From Devosia epidermidihirudinis (lineage in GTDB: Bacteria; Pseudomonadota; Alphaproteobacteria; Rhizobiales; Devosiaceae): a DNA stretch of 64,000 nt. Positions 40,513-52,200 of this stretch are shown one piece after another. The stretch spans positions 1 to 64,000 of the forward strand of contig NZ_LANJ01000011.1 in assembly GCF_000971295.1 (NCBI RefSeq). Reading direction: 5' to 3'. The notes beneath the pieces are model-generated. The model saw nothing but the letters and a program-made list of their open reading frames with translations. It did not search any database and was not told the origin of the DNA. How positions within the stretch are numbered: the first letter of the stretch is position 1; each line of letters opens with the position of its first letter. The position numbers and the translations under genes are program-made.

Positions 40513-41802
40513 ATGACCACCGCTACTGTCAGCCATCCGGTGCCCGCTTCAGGCAATTCGGCTCGCCGCATTCTTGCCGCGAGCATGATCGGCACCACCA
40601 TCGAGTTTTTCGACTTTTACATTTACGCCACGGCCGCGGTTATCGTGTTCCCGCATCTATTTTTCCCGGCGGGTGACGAGACTTCGGCTCTGCTGCAGTC
40701 GCTGGCGACATTTGCCATCGCGTTCTTTGCCCGTCCGATCGGAGCTGCCTTTTTCGGCCATTTTGGTGACCGTATTGGCCGCAAGGCGACGCTGGTTGCC
40801 GCGCTGCTCACCATGGGCATTTCGACAGTCCTGATCGGCGTGTTGCCGACCTTTGAGCAGATCGGCGTCTTGGCGCCGTTGTTGCTGGCGCTGTGCCGTC
40901 TGGGGCAGGGGCTTGGTCTAGGCGGCGAGTGGGGCGGCGCCGTGTTGCTGGCCACTGAGAACGCGCCTGAGGGCAAGCGTGCCTGGTATGGCATGTTCCC
41001 GCAGCTGGGCGCGCCGGTGGGCTTCTTTTTCGCCACCACGATCTTCCTCGTACTGGCCCATTTCATGGGTGATGAAGCCTTCATGTCATGGGGCTGGCGC
41101 ATTCCGTTCCTTGCCAGCGCGCTGTTGGTGATCTTCGGCCTCTTCATCCGCCTCAAGATCAGCGAAACGCCGGAATTCGCCAAGGCAGTCGAAAAGGCCG
41201 AACGCGTCGAGGTGCCGTTCGTCACCGTGTTCAAAGACCACAAGATCAGCCTGTTGCTCGGCACCATGGCCGCACTGGCGACCTTCGTGCTGTTCTACAT
41301 CATGACTGTCTTCTCGTTGAGCTGGGGCACTGGCGCACTGAAATACTCGCGCGAGGAATTCCTCATCCTGCAGATGGTCGGCGTGTGCTTCTTCGGCCTG
41401 TTCATCCCGGTGTCGGCTGTGCTGGCAGACAAGTTCGGTATGCGTCGTGTGATGGTGGGTGTGTCCATCAGCATCGCCATTTTCGGCCTGCTGCTGGGAC
41501 CGCTGTTCGACTCGGGCAATGTGGCGGGTGTGCTGGGCTTCCTGTGCATCGGCTTTGCGCTGATGGGGATGACCTACGGCCCGCTCGGAACCGCGCTCGC
41601 CGCGCCATTCCCAACAGCAGTGCGTTACACCGGCGCGTCGCTGACGTTCAACCTGGGCGGCATTTTCGGGGCATCGCTGGCGCCATACGTGGCAACCTGG
41701 CTGGCGACGACCTATGGCCTGCACACTGTGGGCTACTACATGATCCTGGCGGCAGTGATTACGCTGCTCGCGTTTGGCTTGATCCGGCAGACGTCGGAAT
41801 AG
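40513..41802 (+). CDS. MFS transporter, metabolite:H+ symporter (MHS) type
   Basis: 429 aa with 12 hydrophobic helices. N-terminal IGTTIEFFDFYIYATAA and GHFGDRIGRKATLV (loop 2-3 motif), GLGLGGEWGGAVLLATE and LGAPVGFFFATTIF place it in the ProP/ShiA/KgtP group. Substrates of this group are organic acids, osmolytes or shikimate; this one is not predictable. A palindrome upstream suggests control by a repressor. It stands alone on the plus strand. Confidence 0.9.
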   Translation: MTTATVSHPVPASGNSARRILAASMIGTTIEFFDFYIYATAAVIVFPHLFFPAGDETSALLQSLATFAIAFFARPIGAAFFGHFGDRIGRKATLVAALLTMGISTVLIGVLPTFEQIGVLAPLLLALCRLGQGLGLGGEWGGAVLLATENAPEGKRAWYGMFPQLGAPVGFFFATTIFLVLAHFMGDEAFMSWGWRIPFLASALLVIFGLFIRLKISETPEFAKAVEKAERVEVPFVTVFKDHKISLLLGTMAALATFVLFYIMTVFSLSWGTGALKYSREEFLILQMVGVCFFGLFIPVSAVLADKFGMRRVMVGVSISIAIFGLLLGPLFDSGNVAGVLGFLCIGFALMGMTYGPLGTALAAPFPTAVRYTGASLTFNLGGIFGASLAPYVATWLATTYGLHTVGYYMILAAVITLLAFGLIRQTSE

Positions 41803-41824
41803 GGGCGGCCTCACCCGCGATGTC

Positions 41825-41877
41825 ATCCCGGCCTTGCACCGGGATCTCGAGATGGACCCCGGGTCGAGCCCGGGGTG
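41825..41877. repeat. Double-hairpin intergenic repeat
   Basis: Stem 1 ATCCCGG / CCGGGAT (41825-41844) and stem 2 ACCCCGGG / CCCGGGGT (about 41857-41877), flanked by TGTCATCCCG and GGGGTGACA. This layout is a frequent intergenic element in alphaproteobacteria (from memory) and may be related to family A. It lies between the convergent transporter and VOC genes. Confidence 0.7.
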
Positions 41878-41913
41878 ACACGGTGGGTGCGGTACAGCTC
41901 TTCGACTAGGAAA

Positions 41914-42345
41914 TTACCAGTCGACCTGGCAGACGGTGTCGGGGCTGCCGAATTGCATGCTTTCGGGCGTGTACTGGAAGATCTCGAGCTTTACGCCGTC
42001 GGGATCGGCAGTCCACGACTGCCAGGTGTTGTCAGCGCCGAGCTTTTTGTCGGTGGCGCTGATGCCCTGCGCGCGCAGGTGGGCGATCAGGCCATCGATG
42101 TCTTCGGTCTCAAAGCAGAAATGGTTGATCTGGTTGGTCTCGTCGTAGCGTGCGCTGTCCTTGCTGAAGACCTCAACGAAGGTGCGGCCACCCAGGCTGA
42201 GGTAGAAGCCGATCTTTTCCTCGCCGCGCTTGAAGATGAACGCAGTGTCGAAGCCGAAACCCTCGCGATAGAAGGCTTCCGACTTTTCGAGGTCACGCGA
42301 AAAAATGCAGACATGCGCGAGTTGCTTGATGAATGGCTTAGGCAT
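41914..42345 (-). CDS. VOC (glyoxalase/bleomycin-resistance) family protein
   Basis: 143 aa with two beta-alpha-beta-beta-beta modules. The N-terminal LAHVCIFSRDLEKSEAFYREGFGF supplies the first metal-site His, NQINHFCFETEDI the second, and PDGVKLEIFQY the Glu region. Metal-dependent lyase or dioxygenase activity is possible but the substrate is unknown. It sits convergent to the transporter and divergent from eno. Confidence 0.88.
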   Translation of the reverse strand: MPKPFIKQLAHVCIFSRDLEKSEAFYREGFGFDTAFIFKRGEEKIGFYLSLGGRTFVEVFSKDSARYDETNQINHFCFETEDIDGLIAHLRAQGISATDKKLGADNTWQSWTADPDGVKLEIFQYTPESMQFGSPDTVCQVDW

Positions 42346-42411
42346 GGTTCCTCCAGCGAATCTGTGTTCGTTGGGCTCAGTCTGAGGGCAAAAGGCCGTG
42401 TTTGGCGCTGA

Positions 42412-43797
<1,386 letters not shown>

Positions 43798-43808
43798 GGA
43801 ATATGGAA

Positions 43809-44777
43809 ATGCGGGCCCTCGTCACTGACAGATATGGCCCGCCCCACACAATGCGGTTGGAGCAATTGCCCCAGCCGCAACCCGGTCTCGGCGAAGTGCT
43901 GGTGCGTATCCATGCCACCTCCGTCAATTCCTGGGATTGGGACCGCCTCGTAGGCCGTCCCCTCGGTCGCATCAGCGATCCATTCCGTCCACCCCATCGC
44001 ATTCTTGGCGGCGACATTGCCGGCATTGTTGCAGCGGTCGGAGATGGCGTGGCTCATCTCAAAGTCGGTGACGCCGTGTTCGGCGATCTTACCAGCGCCA
44101 ACTGGGGCGGCTTTGCAGACTACGTTTGCGCGCCCGCCAGTGCTTTGGCGATCAAGCCCGAAGGTCTGAGTTTTCACGCTGCCGCCGCTCTGCCACAGGC
44201 AGGGCTCCTGGCCATGCAGGCTGTTCGTCTGCGCACGGGGCTTGCTTCGGGGGAACGTGTCCTGGTCTGTGGTGCTGGGGGTGGCGCAGGCATCATAGCG
44301 CTGCAACTGGCGCGCCATGCAGGAGCCCAAGTCACGGCGGTCGATCGCGGCCACAAGGGCGACAGACTACGCGAGCTTGGCGCATCCCATTTCATCGACT
44401 ATCGCCAACAGAATTTCACCCGGACGGGCCAGCGATACGACCTGATCATCGACATGGTCGGCAGCCAGTCGGTCTTTGGATATCGTAGGGCGCTGGAAAA
44501 GGGCGGTAATCTTGTCCTGGTGGGCGGCAGCTTTGGCCGCATCGTTCAGGTCGTTGCCCTCGGCCACCGGCTGGGACGGGAACAGTCCCAGCGCATGGAA
44601 CTGCTGATCTACAAGCCCAGCGTGGATGATCTCGACCAGCTTGCCGCCCTGACACTCTCGGGCGTCATTACGCCAGTCATCGACAGCGTCTTCACTCTGG
44701 AGCAGGGCCCAGACGCTATGCGGCGCATCGGTAGTGGTGACCACATCGGCAAGATCATCATTGATATGGGCGCATAG
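43809..44777 (+). CDS. Zinc-free MDR oxidoreductase, quinone-reductase-like
   Basis: 322 aa medium-chain dehydrogenase. GroES-like N-terminus (LGEVLVRIHATSVNSWDWDRL), then Rossmann motif VLVCGAGGGAGIIALQLARHAGAQV (about residues 145-169; AxxGGGG variant). The catalytic Cys and zinc-lobe cysteines are absent, so it is likely an NAD(P)H-dependent quinone or enone reductase. ATG 43809 is preferred since AAGGA lies 8 bp upstream (ATG 43803 is too close). It follows eno by a few bases and may be co-transcribed. Confidence 0.85.
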   Translation: MRALVTDRYGPPHTMRLEQLPQPQPGLGEVLVRIHATSVNSWDWDRLVGRPLGRISDPFRPPHRILGGDIAGIVAAVGDGVAHLKVGDAVFGDLTSANWGGFADYVCAPASALAIKPEGLSFHAAAALPQAGLLAMQAVRLRTGLASGERVLVCGAGGGAGIIALQLARHAGAQVTAVDRGHKGDRLRELGASHFIDYRQQNFTRTGQRYDLIIDMVGSQSVFGYRRALEKGGNLVLVGGSFGRIVQVVALGHRLGREQSQRMELLIYKPSVDDLDQLAALTLSGVITPVIDSVFTLEQGPDAMRRIGSGDHIGKIIIDMGA

Positions 44778-44844
44778 GTGGGTAAGCGCCACCTCTCCGG
44801 GCTTGGCCCGAGGCCTATCCTTACGGAGATGAGGTAAGGGAAGA

Positions 44845-44867
44845 GCCCTCGGGTCAAGCCCGAGGGT
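44845..44867. repeat. Intergenic hairpin repeat, family A variant
   Basis: CCCTCGGG / CCCGAGGG around TCAAG (stem 44846-44866), a diverged form of the family A core. It lies between the convergent MDR and amn genes. Confidence 0.7.
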
Positions 44868-44888
44868 GACGCGTTGTGGCTGCGTAGC

Positions 44889-46364
44889 TTACTGGAATGC
44901 CGTTTCGGCGAAGCTGCGGAGTTTGCGGGAATGGAGGCGTTCGGCGGGCTGGTCGCGCAGGATCTCCATGGCGCGAAGGCCTATCTGAAGGTGTCGGTTG
45001 ACCTGGGTGCGGTAGAAGTCCGAGGCCATGCCGGGGAGTTTGAGCTCACCGTGCAGGGGCTTGTCGGAGACGCAGAGCAGGGTGCCGTAGGCGACGCGGA
45101 AGCGGAAGCCGTTGGCGGCAATAGTGGCTGACTCCATGTCGAGAGCGACGGCACGCGACTGGCTAAGACGCTGGGTGATCTCGGCCTGATCGCGCAGTTC
45201 CCAGTTGCGGTTGTCGAAGGTGGCAACCGTGCCGGTACGCATGATCTTCTTGGTTTCAACGCCTTCGGTCTGGGTGATCTCTTCTACGGCTTGTTCGAGC
45301 GCGACCTGCACTTCGGCGAGCGCGGGGATTGGCACGGAGACAGGGAGATCGGCGTCGAGCACGTGATCTTCGCGGACATAGGCGTGGGCCAGCACGAAGT
45401 CGCCCAGTTCCTGAGAATTGCGTAGGCCTGCGCAGTGGCCGAGCATGATCCAGGCATGAGGACGCAGCACAGCGATATGGTCGGTGATGGTTTTGGCGTT
45501 GGATGGGCCGACGCCGATATTGACCATGGTGATGCCACGGCCGCGATCAGCCTTGAGGTGGTAGGCGGGCATCTGTGGTGCGCGAACCGGCGATGTTCCG
45601 GCTACTGTACCGCCGCGCAAGGCGTTGTCGGTAACGACGTTGCCGGGCTCGACAAAGCTCTCATAGTGGCCATGGCCGGAGCTCATATACTCCTTGGCGA
45701 CGCGGCAGAACTCGTCGATGTAGAATGCGTAATTGGTGAAAATCACGAAATTCTGGAAGTGGCTGGCGTCGGTGCCGGTGTAGTGGCTGAGCCGGAACAG
45801 CGAATAGTCGACGCGCGGCGCGGTGAACGCCGAAAGCGGGTATGGCCCGCCCTTGGGTGGCACGAAGGTGCCATTGGCGATCTCGTCGTCGGTATTGGCG
45901 AGATCAGGCGCGTCGAACACATCGCGCAGCGGGATATTGAGAGCGTTCAGCGCTTCACCATCGATGCGCTCATTGGCCTGCACGGCGAAATGCAGCGGGA
46001 TTGGCGTGTCGGACTCGCCGATATCGATGGTGCCGCCATGGTTTTTGAGGATGACGGCGAACTGCTCCTGAAAATAGGTGCGGAACAGATCGGGCGCGGT
46101 CACCGTGGTGCGGTAAAGGCCGGGGGTGTGCAGATAGCCATAGGGCAGGGTGCTCTCGCCTTTGCCGAAGCTGGTGGAGCGGACTTCAACCTGGGGATAG
46201 CAGGCGCGCACGCGCCCCTCTGGAACAATGCCCTTGGCCAGTTGGCTAAGGTGACCCCGAATGAAGCTGGTATTGCGGTGATAGATATCGGCCAGATGTG
46301 CCCAGGCCTTTTCCGGATCGGTGAAGGACTGCGTATCGAGGCGGGGTGGGCTGATCGTGGTCAT
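44889..46364 (-). CDS. amn: AMP nucleosidase
   Basis: Cleaves AMP to adenine and ribose 5-phosphate. 491 aa, normal length. An N-terminal AMN-specific domain (about 1-200, with VRACYPQVEVRSTSFGKGE and LPYGYLHTPG) and a C-terminal nucleoside phosphorylase-fold domain with MLGHCAGLRNSQELGDFVLAH and ALDMESATIAANG (the substrate Met-Glu-Ser). Stands alone on the minus strand. Confidence 0.95.
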   Translation of the reverse strand: MTTISPPRLDTQSFTDPEKAWAHLADIYHRNTSFIRGHLSQLAKGIVPEGRVRACYPQVEVRSTSFGKGESTLPYGYLHTPGLYRTTVTAPDLFRTYFQEQFAVILKNHGGTIDIGESDTPIPLHFAVQANERIDGEALNALNIPLRDVFDAPDLANTDDEIANGTFVPPKGGPYPLSAFTAPRVDYSLFRLSHYTGTDASHFQNFVIFTNYAFYIDEFCRVAKEYMSSGHGHYESFVEPGNVVTDNALRGGTVAGTSPVRAPQMPAYHLKADRGRGITMVNIGVGPSNAKTITDHIAVLRPHAWIMLGHCAGLRNSQELGDFVLAHAYVREDHVLDADLPVSVPIPALAEVQVALEQAVEEITQTEGVETKKIMRTGTVATFDNRNWELRDQAEITQRLSQSRAVALDMESATIAANGFRFRVAYGTLLCVSDKPLHGELKLPGMASDFYRTQVNRHLQIGLRAMEILRDQPAERLHSRKLRSFAETAFQ

Positions 46365-46694
46365 ATCTATCTTTCAAATCGTGTGCTCCGGATTGAGCGC
46401 ACCAGCTTGCGGAATCGCGCCGCTCTTGCGGCAGAGTGTACCCGTTTCAAATGACAGCTTCTGGGCATCCCAGCAACTGCACGGGGTCACGGGCGGTTGG
46501 GGTCACATCGGTGTGATTGGGACTTTTCTCGCCGCAATTGCTCCCCATCTTGATAGTCAGTTCACTGGAATGGCAAGCGACCCATGCAGCCGGTGAGCGA
46601 GGAGTGACTGTTGGCCGCTTGTCCCCCAAGCCCTCAACAGTGCGGCAGGCAGGCATTCCCCAGGGCTGCGGTGACAGAAATGTCCCGCAGTCCT
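46365..46694. other. 330-bp region without a recognised gene
   Basis: Upstream of amn and downstream of the DUF1801 gene. Short open frames on either strand look spurious. I see no tRNA, strong hairpin with T-run, or repeat family member. It presumably contains the amn promoter at its left end. Confidence 0.5.
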
Positions 46695-47129
46695 TTATGT
46701 TTCTGGGTAGGTGGCGCGCAGCGTGGCGACAGAGTTGCGCGCTAGCTGTTCCAGCACGGACATGTCGATGTCGCTGAGGCGCTTAACATAGAGGCAGCCC
46801 TTGCCCATGCGGTGTTTGCCGAGCTTTGCCAGCAGTGCGTCCCGCTGCTCTGTCTCCTCGGGAGAATAGGTGCCCATCAGATAGATGCTGAACTCGGTTT
46901 TGCGCTGCGCAAAGCCAACCAGAAACGCATCACCGTCATGACCAGACGCGTAACGATAATGGTACCGGTCAAAGCCGATCATGGTGCCCCACAGGACTGG
47001 CGGCGCGCCGGTTATGGTCTCCATCATGGTGATCAGCGCGAGGCTGTCGGCCCGTTTTGCCGCGTCCTCGATCTGGGCGATGAACTGGGCAACGTCACCC
47101 GTATTCGGCCTGGTTTTCTGTTCCGACAT
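46695..47129 (-). CDS. DUF1801 domain protein
   Basis: 144 aa. The pattern [49 protein letters not shown] and [34 protein letters not shown] fits DUF1801 (YdhG-like) proteins, small barrels of unknown function. It diverges from folD with a 103-bp gap. No further context. Confidence 0.8.
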   Translation of the reverse strand: MSEQKTRPNTGDVAQFIAQIEDAAKRADSLALITMMETITGAPPVLWGTMIGFDRYHYRYASGHDGDAFLVGFAQRKTEFSIYLMGTYSPEETEQRDALLAKLGKHRMGKGCLYVKRLSDIDMSVLEQLARNSVATLRATYPET

Positions 47130-47232
47130 GGCTGCCCTCCGCGCGCGTTGCTGCCAAAAGCGTAGACGAATGGCCCATGGTTTTCTATTGCTGCGCGGCG
47201 CGCTGCGCCTGGTTCAACATTTGGAGGTTCCC

Positions 47233-48135
47233 ATGACTGCAAAGATCATCGACGGCAAGAGTTTTGCCGAGGGTCTGCGGGGCCGGATTGCCGGCCATGT
47301 GGAGCGCCTCAAGACTGAACATGGCATCACTCCGGGCCTCGCCGTGGTGATTGTCGGGCATGATCCGGCCAGCCAGGTCTATGTGAGCAACAAGGCCAAG
47401 CAGACCGCAGAAGTGGGCATGGCTTCGTTCAAGTATGAATTGCCGGAGGATGTGAGCGAGGCCGAGCTGCTTGAGCTGGTGCGTCGCCTCAATGAAGACG
47501 ATCAGGTGCATGGCATTCTGGTGCAGCTGCCAGTGCCCAAGCAGATCAATGCGGACAAGGTCATCGAGGCTATAGTGCCGTCCAAGGACGTCGACTGCTT
47601 TACGCCGGCCAATGTCGGCAAGCTGACGATTGGCCTGCCGGGGCCGGTGTCGTGTACGCCACTTGGCAGCCTGATGCTGCTGCGGGATCAGCTGGGCTCG
47701 CTTGAGGGGCTGAACGCGGTGATCGTTGGCCGCTCCAATCTGGTGGGGAAGCCGATGGCGCAGCTGCTGTTGCGCGATAATGCGACGGTGACGGTGGCGC
47801 ATTCGCGGACCAAGAACCTCGCCGATGTGGTGCGTGGCGCTGATATCGTGATCGCGGCGGTTGGCCGTCCCGAGATGATTAGAGGTGACTGGATCAAGCC
47901 GGGTGCAACGGTGATCGACGTGGGTATCAATCGCGTGCCGGCGCCGGAAAAGGGCGAGGGTAAGACGCGGCTGGTGGGCGATGTGGCGTTTGCCGAGGCC
48001 GTTGAGGTTGCAGGGGCGATCACGCCGGTTCCGGGTGGTGTCGGCCCGATGACCATTGCGTGCCTGCTGGCCAACACCATCACCACGGCGTCGCTGATCA
48101 ACGGCCTCGTGCCACCGAGCGATCTGACGGCATGA
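47233..48135 (+). CDS. folD: Bifunctional methylenetetrahydrofolate dehydrogenase/cyclohydrolase
   Basis: Interconverts 5,10-methylene-, methenyl- and 10-formyl-THF. 300 aa. Catalytic Lys in [14 protein letters not shown] (about residues 50-63), NADP motif [16 protein letters not shown] (about 163-178), and [18 protein letters not shown] near the end. ATG 47233 with GGAGG just upstream. Supplies one-carbon units to purN, metH and related steps. The stop overlaps the DUF1643 gene. Confidence 0.97.
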   Translation: MTAKIIDGKSFAEGLRGRIAGHVERLKTEHGITPGLAVVIVGHDPASQVYVSNKAKQTAEVGMASFKYELPEDVSEAELLELVRRLNEDDQVHGILVQLPVPKQINADKVIEAIVPSKDVDCFTPANVGKLTIGLPGPVSCTPLGSLMLLRDQLGSLEGLNAVIVGRSNLVGKPMAQLLLRDNATVTVAHSRTKNLADVVRGADIVIAAVGRPEMIRGDWIKPGATVIDVGINRVPAPEKGEGKTRLVGDVAFAEAVEVAGAITPVPGGVGPMTIACLLANTITTASLINGLVPPSDLTA

Positions 48136-48677
48136 GTGTTGACGCCCATGATCCGGGCGGCAAGGTCCGCCTGGCGCTGATGCCAGGCGTCAAGGGTGAC
48201 GCTCAGTTCAGCGCCGATGGCCGCTATCGCCAGTTGATGCGGCGCTGGACGGGAGACGTTTTCCCCGAGCGCTATGTGTTGTTCATTGGCATGAACCCGA
48301 GCACGGCCGATGCGAGGGTGAACGATCCGACTTGTGCCCGGGAATGGGCCTTTACGCAGCGTGAGGGCTATTCGGCCATGGTGAAGGGCAATGTCGGCGA
48401 CTATCGCGCGACCAATCCCAAGGCATTGCTGGAACCTGGTGTGGTGGCGGTGTCGGACGAAAACCTGCCCGCGATGCGCGCGGCGGCGGCTGGGGCTGCG
48501 TTGGTGATCGTGTGCCATGGCAAGCTCAACAAGGCACTGGCGCCCGCTGGCAAAGCGCTGGTGGAGGTGTTGCGGGCCGATGGCGTCGAGATGTGGTGCT
48601 TTGGCACCAACGGGGATGGCTCACCCAAGCATCCGCTGTATCTGCGCGGGGATTCGCCGCTGGTGCAGTTCGGGTAA
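48132..48677 (+). CDS. DUF1643 domain protein
   Basis: 181 aa. [33 protein letters not shown] (about residues 46-66) and the C-terminal [14 protein letters not shown] are typical of DUF1643, an uncharacterised family often seen in mobile or accessory contexts. The ATG overlaps the folD stop (ATGA), so it is co-translated with folD here. Function unknown. Confidence 0.85.
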   Translation: MSVDAHDPGGKVRLALMPGVKGDAQFSADGRYRQLMRRWTGDVFPERYVLFIGMNPSTADARVNDPTCAREWAFTQREGYSAMVKGNVGDYRATNPKALLEPGVVAVSDENLPAMRAAAAGAALVIVCHGKLNKALAPAGKALVEVLRADGVEMWCFGTNGDGSPKHPLYLRGDSPLVQFG

Positions 48678-48698
48678 ACATCTTTCATGCACTGCGCT

Positions 48699-48721
48699 GC
48701 CCTCGGACTTGATCCGAGGGC
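48699..48721. repeat. Intergenic hairpin repeat, family A copy 3 (reverse orientation)
   Basis: GCCCTCGGA / TCCGAGGGC around CTTGA, inverted relative to the copy at 48751-48773. The two face each other and could fold into one larger structure between the convergent DUF1643 and CobW-like genes. Confidence 0.8.
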
Positions 48722-48750
48722 CATTGACCGCTTGTGCCGTGCTGAGAGTG

Positions 48751-48773
48751 GCCCTCGGATCAAGTCCGAGGGC
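48751..48773. repeat. Intergenic hairpin repeat, family A copy 4
   Basis: GCCCTCGGA / TCCGAGGGC around TCAAG, identical to the copies at 110-132 and 9143-9165, and inverted relative to the neighbouring copy at 48699-48721. Confidence 0.8.
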
Positions 48774-48816
48774 AGCGACGGTAGGTGGGCGAGTTATGGG
48801 TGATTTAAGGGACGGG

Positions 48817-49161
48817 TTATCCCATCAGGTAGAACGTCCGCGCGACAGTGTGGTCGCGGAGGGCTTGGGCGGGGAGTTTTCCGGTCAGGGCAGCGATGAC
48901 GATTGAGATGTCGGGGACGGCGCTGGCGTCGACGACGACGCTGGTGAAGCTGGGGCGCAGGCCCTGTTTGGCGCCCTCCAACAGGTCGGACAGCAGGGCG
49001 CGGACGTCGGTGCGCTGGGCGCAGGCCATGCAGTTTGAGCCGTCGGCGTGGCCATGGCCGGTATTGGCGGGCAAGCGGATGAGGGCTGTGTCCGGATCGA
49101 GCGCGGTGAGGTGGCGGGGTTCGGTGATCAGGGTCACGGGGATGGAGGCTGTGCGTGTCAT
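48817..49161 (-). CDS. Truncated CobW/COG0523-like metal-binding mini-protein
   Basis: 114 aa. The stretch C-M-A-C-A (about residues 45-49) and the following DVRALLSDLLEGAKQGLRPSFTSVVVDASAVPD correspond to the CxCC and switch-II region of CobW/ZNG1 GTPases; a HGHADGSNC stretch just before adds possible metal ligands. The P-loop G-x-x-x-x-G-K-T and the NKxD guanine motif are missing, so it cannot bind GTP as usual. Start ATG 49161. It is convergent to DUF1643 and adjacent to cobalamin-dependent metH, which makes a metal-related role plausible but unproven. Confidence 0.55.
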   Translation of the reverse strand: MTRTASIPVTLITEPRHLTALDPDTALIRLPANTGHGHADGSNCMACAQRTDVRALLSDLLEGAKQGLRPSFTSVVVDASAVPDISIVIAALTGKLPAQALRDHTVARTFYLMG

Positions 49162-49182
49162 GGCATAATCATCTTTCTTGCC

Positions 49183-49222
49183 GGATACCCCCACCCTTGA
49201 TCCCTCCCCACAAGGGGGAGGG
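49183..49222. repeat. Intergenic repeat, family B copy 3
   Basis: GGATACCCCC head, then TCCCTCCCC-ACA-AGGGGGAGGGA hairpin between the CobW-like gene and the metH stop. Similar to 177-210 and 10632-10669. Confidence 0.65.
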
Positions 49223-49239
49223 AGACGACTGCGGGTGTT

Positions 49240-52200
49240 TTACTCCGCCGCGACGATTGCCGGGCCGGGGATGTAGTTCAGGATCGGGCCGAGCCAGCGT
49301 TCGACGTCGGCGACGGGCATGTCCTTGCGCAGGGCGTAATCGATGACCTGATCGCGCTCTACTTTGGCGACACCGAAGTAATAGGCGTCGGGGTGCGAGA
49401 AGTAGATGCCCGAGACGGACGATCCGGGCCACATGGCGTAGCTTTCGGTCAGCGTCACGCCCGCGTTCTTCTCAGCGTCGAGCAGACGGAAAAGCGTGGT
49501 CTTTTCCGTGTGATCGGGCTGGGCGGGATAGCCGGGCGCAGGGCGGATGCCCTGATAGGTTTCCTGCAACAGCTCTTCATTGCTGAGCGTTTCGTCTGAT
49601 GCATAGGCCCAGAACTCCTTGCGGACGCGCTGGTGCATCATTTCGGCCATGGCTTCAGCGAAGCGATCAGCGAGGGCTTTGACGAGGATCGAGGAATAAT
49701 CGTCGTTCTGTGCTTCGAAGCGCTCGGCGATAGGCACTTCTTCAATGCCCGCAGTGACGACGAAACCACCCATGTAGTCGGGCTGGGTTCCGACGGGTGC
49801 GACGAAGTCGCTGAGGGCCATGTTTGGCTTGCCGTCGCGCTTGCTCAACTGCTGGCGCAGGGTGAACAGCGTTGCGAGATCCTCGGAGCGGGTCTCGTCG
49901 GTGTAGAGGCGGATATCGTCACCCACGGCGTTGGCGGGCCAGAAGCCGACCACGGCGCGGGGCTTGAACCACTTTTCGTCGATGATCTGCTTGAGCATGG
50001 TCTGCGCATCGGCAAACAGAGCCCGCGCAGCTTCGCCCTGACGCTCATCCTCCAGAATGGCCGGATAGCGCCCCTTGAGCTCCCAGGTCTGGAAGAACGG
50101 GGTCCAGTCGATGTAGCTGGCCAGTTCGCCCAGGTCGAAATCCTCGAACACCTTGTTGCCGAAGAAAGTCGGTTTGGGCGGTACATAACCCGACCAATCA
50201 GGCTTGAAGGCATTTTCACGCGCCTTGGCCAGCGGCACGCGCTGCTTCTCGCTCTCGGCGCGTTCATGCGCGGCGGCGGCCTTGGCGTATTCAGCGCGAA
50301 CGTCGGCGATGAACGACACCTTGGTTTCGTTGGACAGAAGGTTGCCCACCACCCCCACGGCGCGGCTGGCGTCGTTGACGTAGACGGCCTGGCCACGCTC
50401 ATAGCGTGGGTGAATTTTGACGGCGGTGTGGACGCGGCTGGTGGTGGCTCCACCGATCAACAGCGGAATGTCGAAGCCTTCGCGCTCCATTTCGGCGGCA
50501 ACATGCACCATTTCGTCGAGCGACGGCGTGATGAGGCCGGAGAGGCCGATGATATCGACGTTCTCGTCCCGCGCGGTCTGCAGGATCTTGGCGGTCGGCA
50601 CCATGACGCCGAGATCGATGATCTCGTAGTTGTTGCAGCTCAGCACGACGCCCACGATGTTCTTGCCGATATCGTGCACATCGCCCTTCACCGTTGCCAT
50701 CAGCACCTTGCCGGCGCTCTTGCGGCCGGTGGCATTGCCGTCGGCGTTCTTCTCGGCTTCCATATAAGGCAGCAGCAGCGCCACGGCCTGTTTCATGACG
50801 CGCGCAGACTTCACCACCTGCGGCAGGAACATTTTGCCCGAACCGAACAGGTCACCAACGATGCCCATGCCAGCCATGAGCGGTCCCTCGATGACGTGGA
50901 GCGGGCGGGCTGCATTGAGGCGGGCTTCGTCGGTGTCGGCGTCGATGTATTCGGTGATGCCATTGACGAGGGCGTGGGCGATGCGGTCCTCGACGGACTT
51001 TTCGCGCCAGCTCAAATCCTTGGCAGCAACTTCCTTGCCCGCTGCACCGCGATAGCGCTCGGCGATGGCCAGCAGGCGATCGGTGGAGTCTTCACGGCGA
51101 TTGAGGATCACGTCCTCGCAGGCGTCGCGGAGTTCGCGGTCGATCGTCTCGTAAACGGCAAGCTGACCGGCGTTGACGATGCCCATGTCCATGCCATTCT
51201 GGATGGCATAGTAGAGGAACACGGCGTGCATTGCCTCGCGTACGGGCTCATTGCCCCGGAACGAGAAGCTGAGGTTGGAGATACCGCCCGAGATGTGGAC
51301 ATGGGGCAGGGTCTCGGTGATGTCCTTTGTGGCCTCGATGAAGTCGTTGCCGTAATTGTTGTGCTCTTCGATGCCGGTGGCGACGGCGAAGACGTTCGGA
51401 TCGAAGATGATGTCTTCGGGTGGGAAGCCCACTTCCTCGGTCAAAAGCTTATAGGCGCGCGTGCAGATTTCGACCTTGCGGGCGCGGGTATCGGCCTGTC
51501 CGGTTTCATCGAACGCCATGACGACAACGGCGGCACCATAGGCGCGTACAAGGCGCGCGTGATGAAGGAACGCCTCTTCGCCTTCCTTCATCGAGATCGA
51601 GTTGACCAGCGCCTTGCCCTGAACGCGCTTCAGACCCGCTTCGATGACTTCCCATTTAGAGGAGTCGATCATCAGCGGAACCTTGGCGATGTCAGGTTCG
51701 GCGGCAAGCAGGTTGAGGAACTCGATCATCACCTGCTGGGAGTCGATCAGGCCTTCGTCCATGTTGATGTCGATGATCTGGGCGCCGTTGGCGACCTGAT
51801 CTCGGGCGACATCAAGGGCGGCGGTATAATCGCCAGCGGTGATCAGCTTGCGGAAGCGGGCGGAGCCGGTAACGTTTGTCCGCTCGCCGATGTTGACGAA
51901 GGGAATGTCCTTGGTCAGCGTGAAAGGCTCAAGGCCCGACAGGCGCAGGAGCTTTTCGACTTCGGGAACGACGCGTGGCTTGTGCTTGGAGACGGCTTGG
52001 GCGATGGCGCGAATATGGTCCGGCGTCGAGCCACAGCAGCCACCAACGATGTTGACGTAACCGGAGGCGGCGAACCCCTCGATCTGCTCGGCCATGAACT
52101 CTGGCGTTTCGTCATACTGGCCGAAGGCGTTGGGCAGGCCAGCGTTTGGATAGGCGCAGATGAAGGTATCGGCAGCGTCTGACAGTTCTGCCAGGTGGGC

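Noticed and set aside
41088..41909. Second long frame over the MHS transporter
   Set aside because: It lies in another frame of a clear 12-helix transporter and lacks family features.
46447..46656. 69-codon minus-strand frame in the gap before amn
   Set aside because: No ribosome site, no family, and composition unlike neighbouring genes.
49633..52182. 849-codon open frame antisense to metH
   Set aside because: Composition is typical of a frame shadow and no domain is seen; metH is complete on the minus strand.
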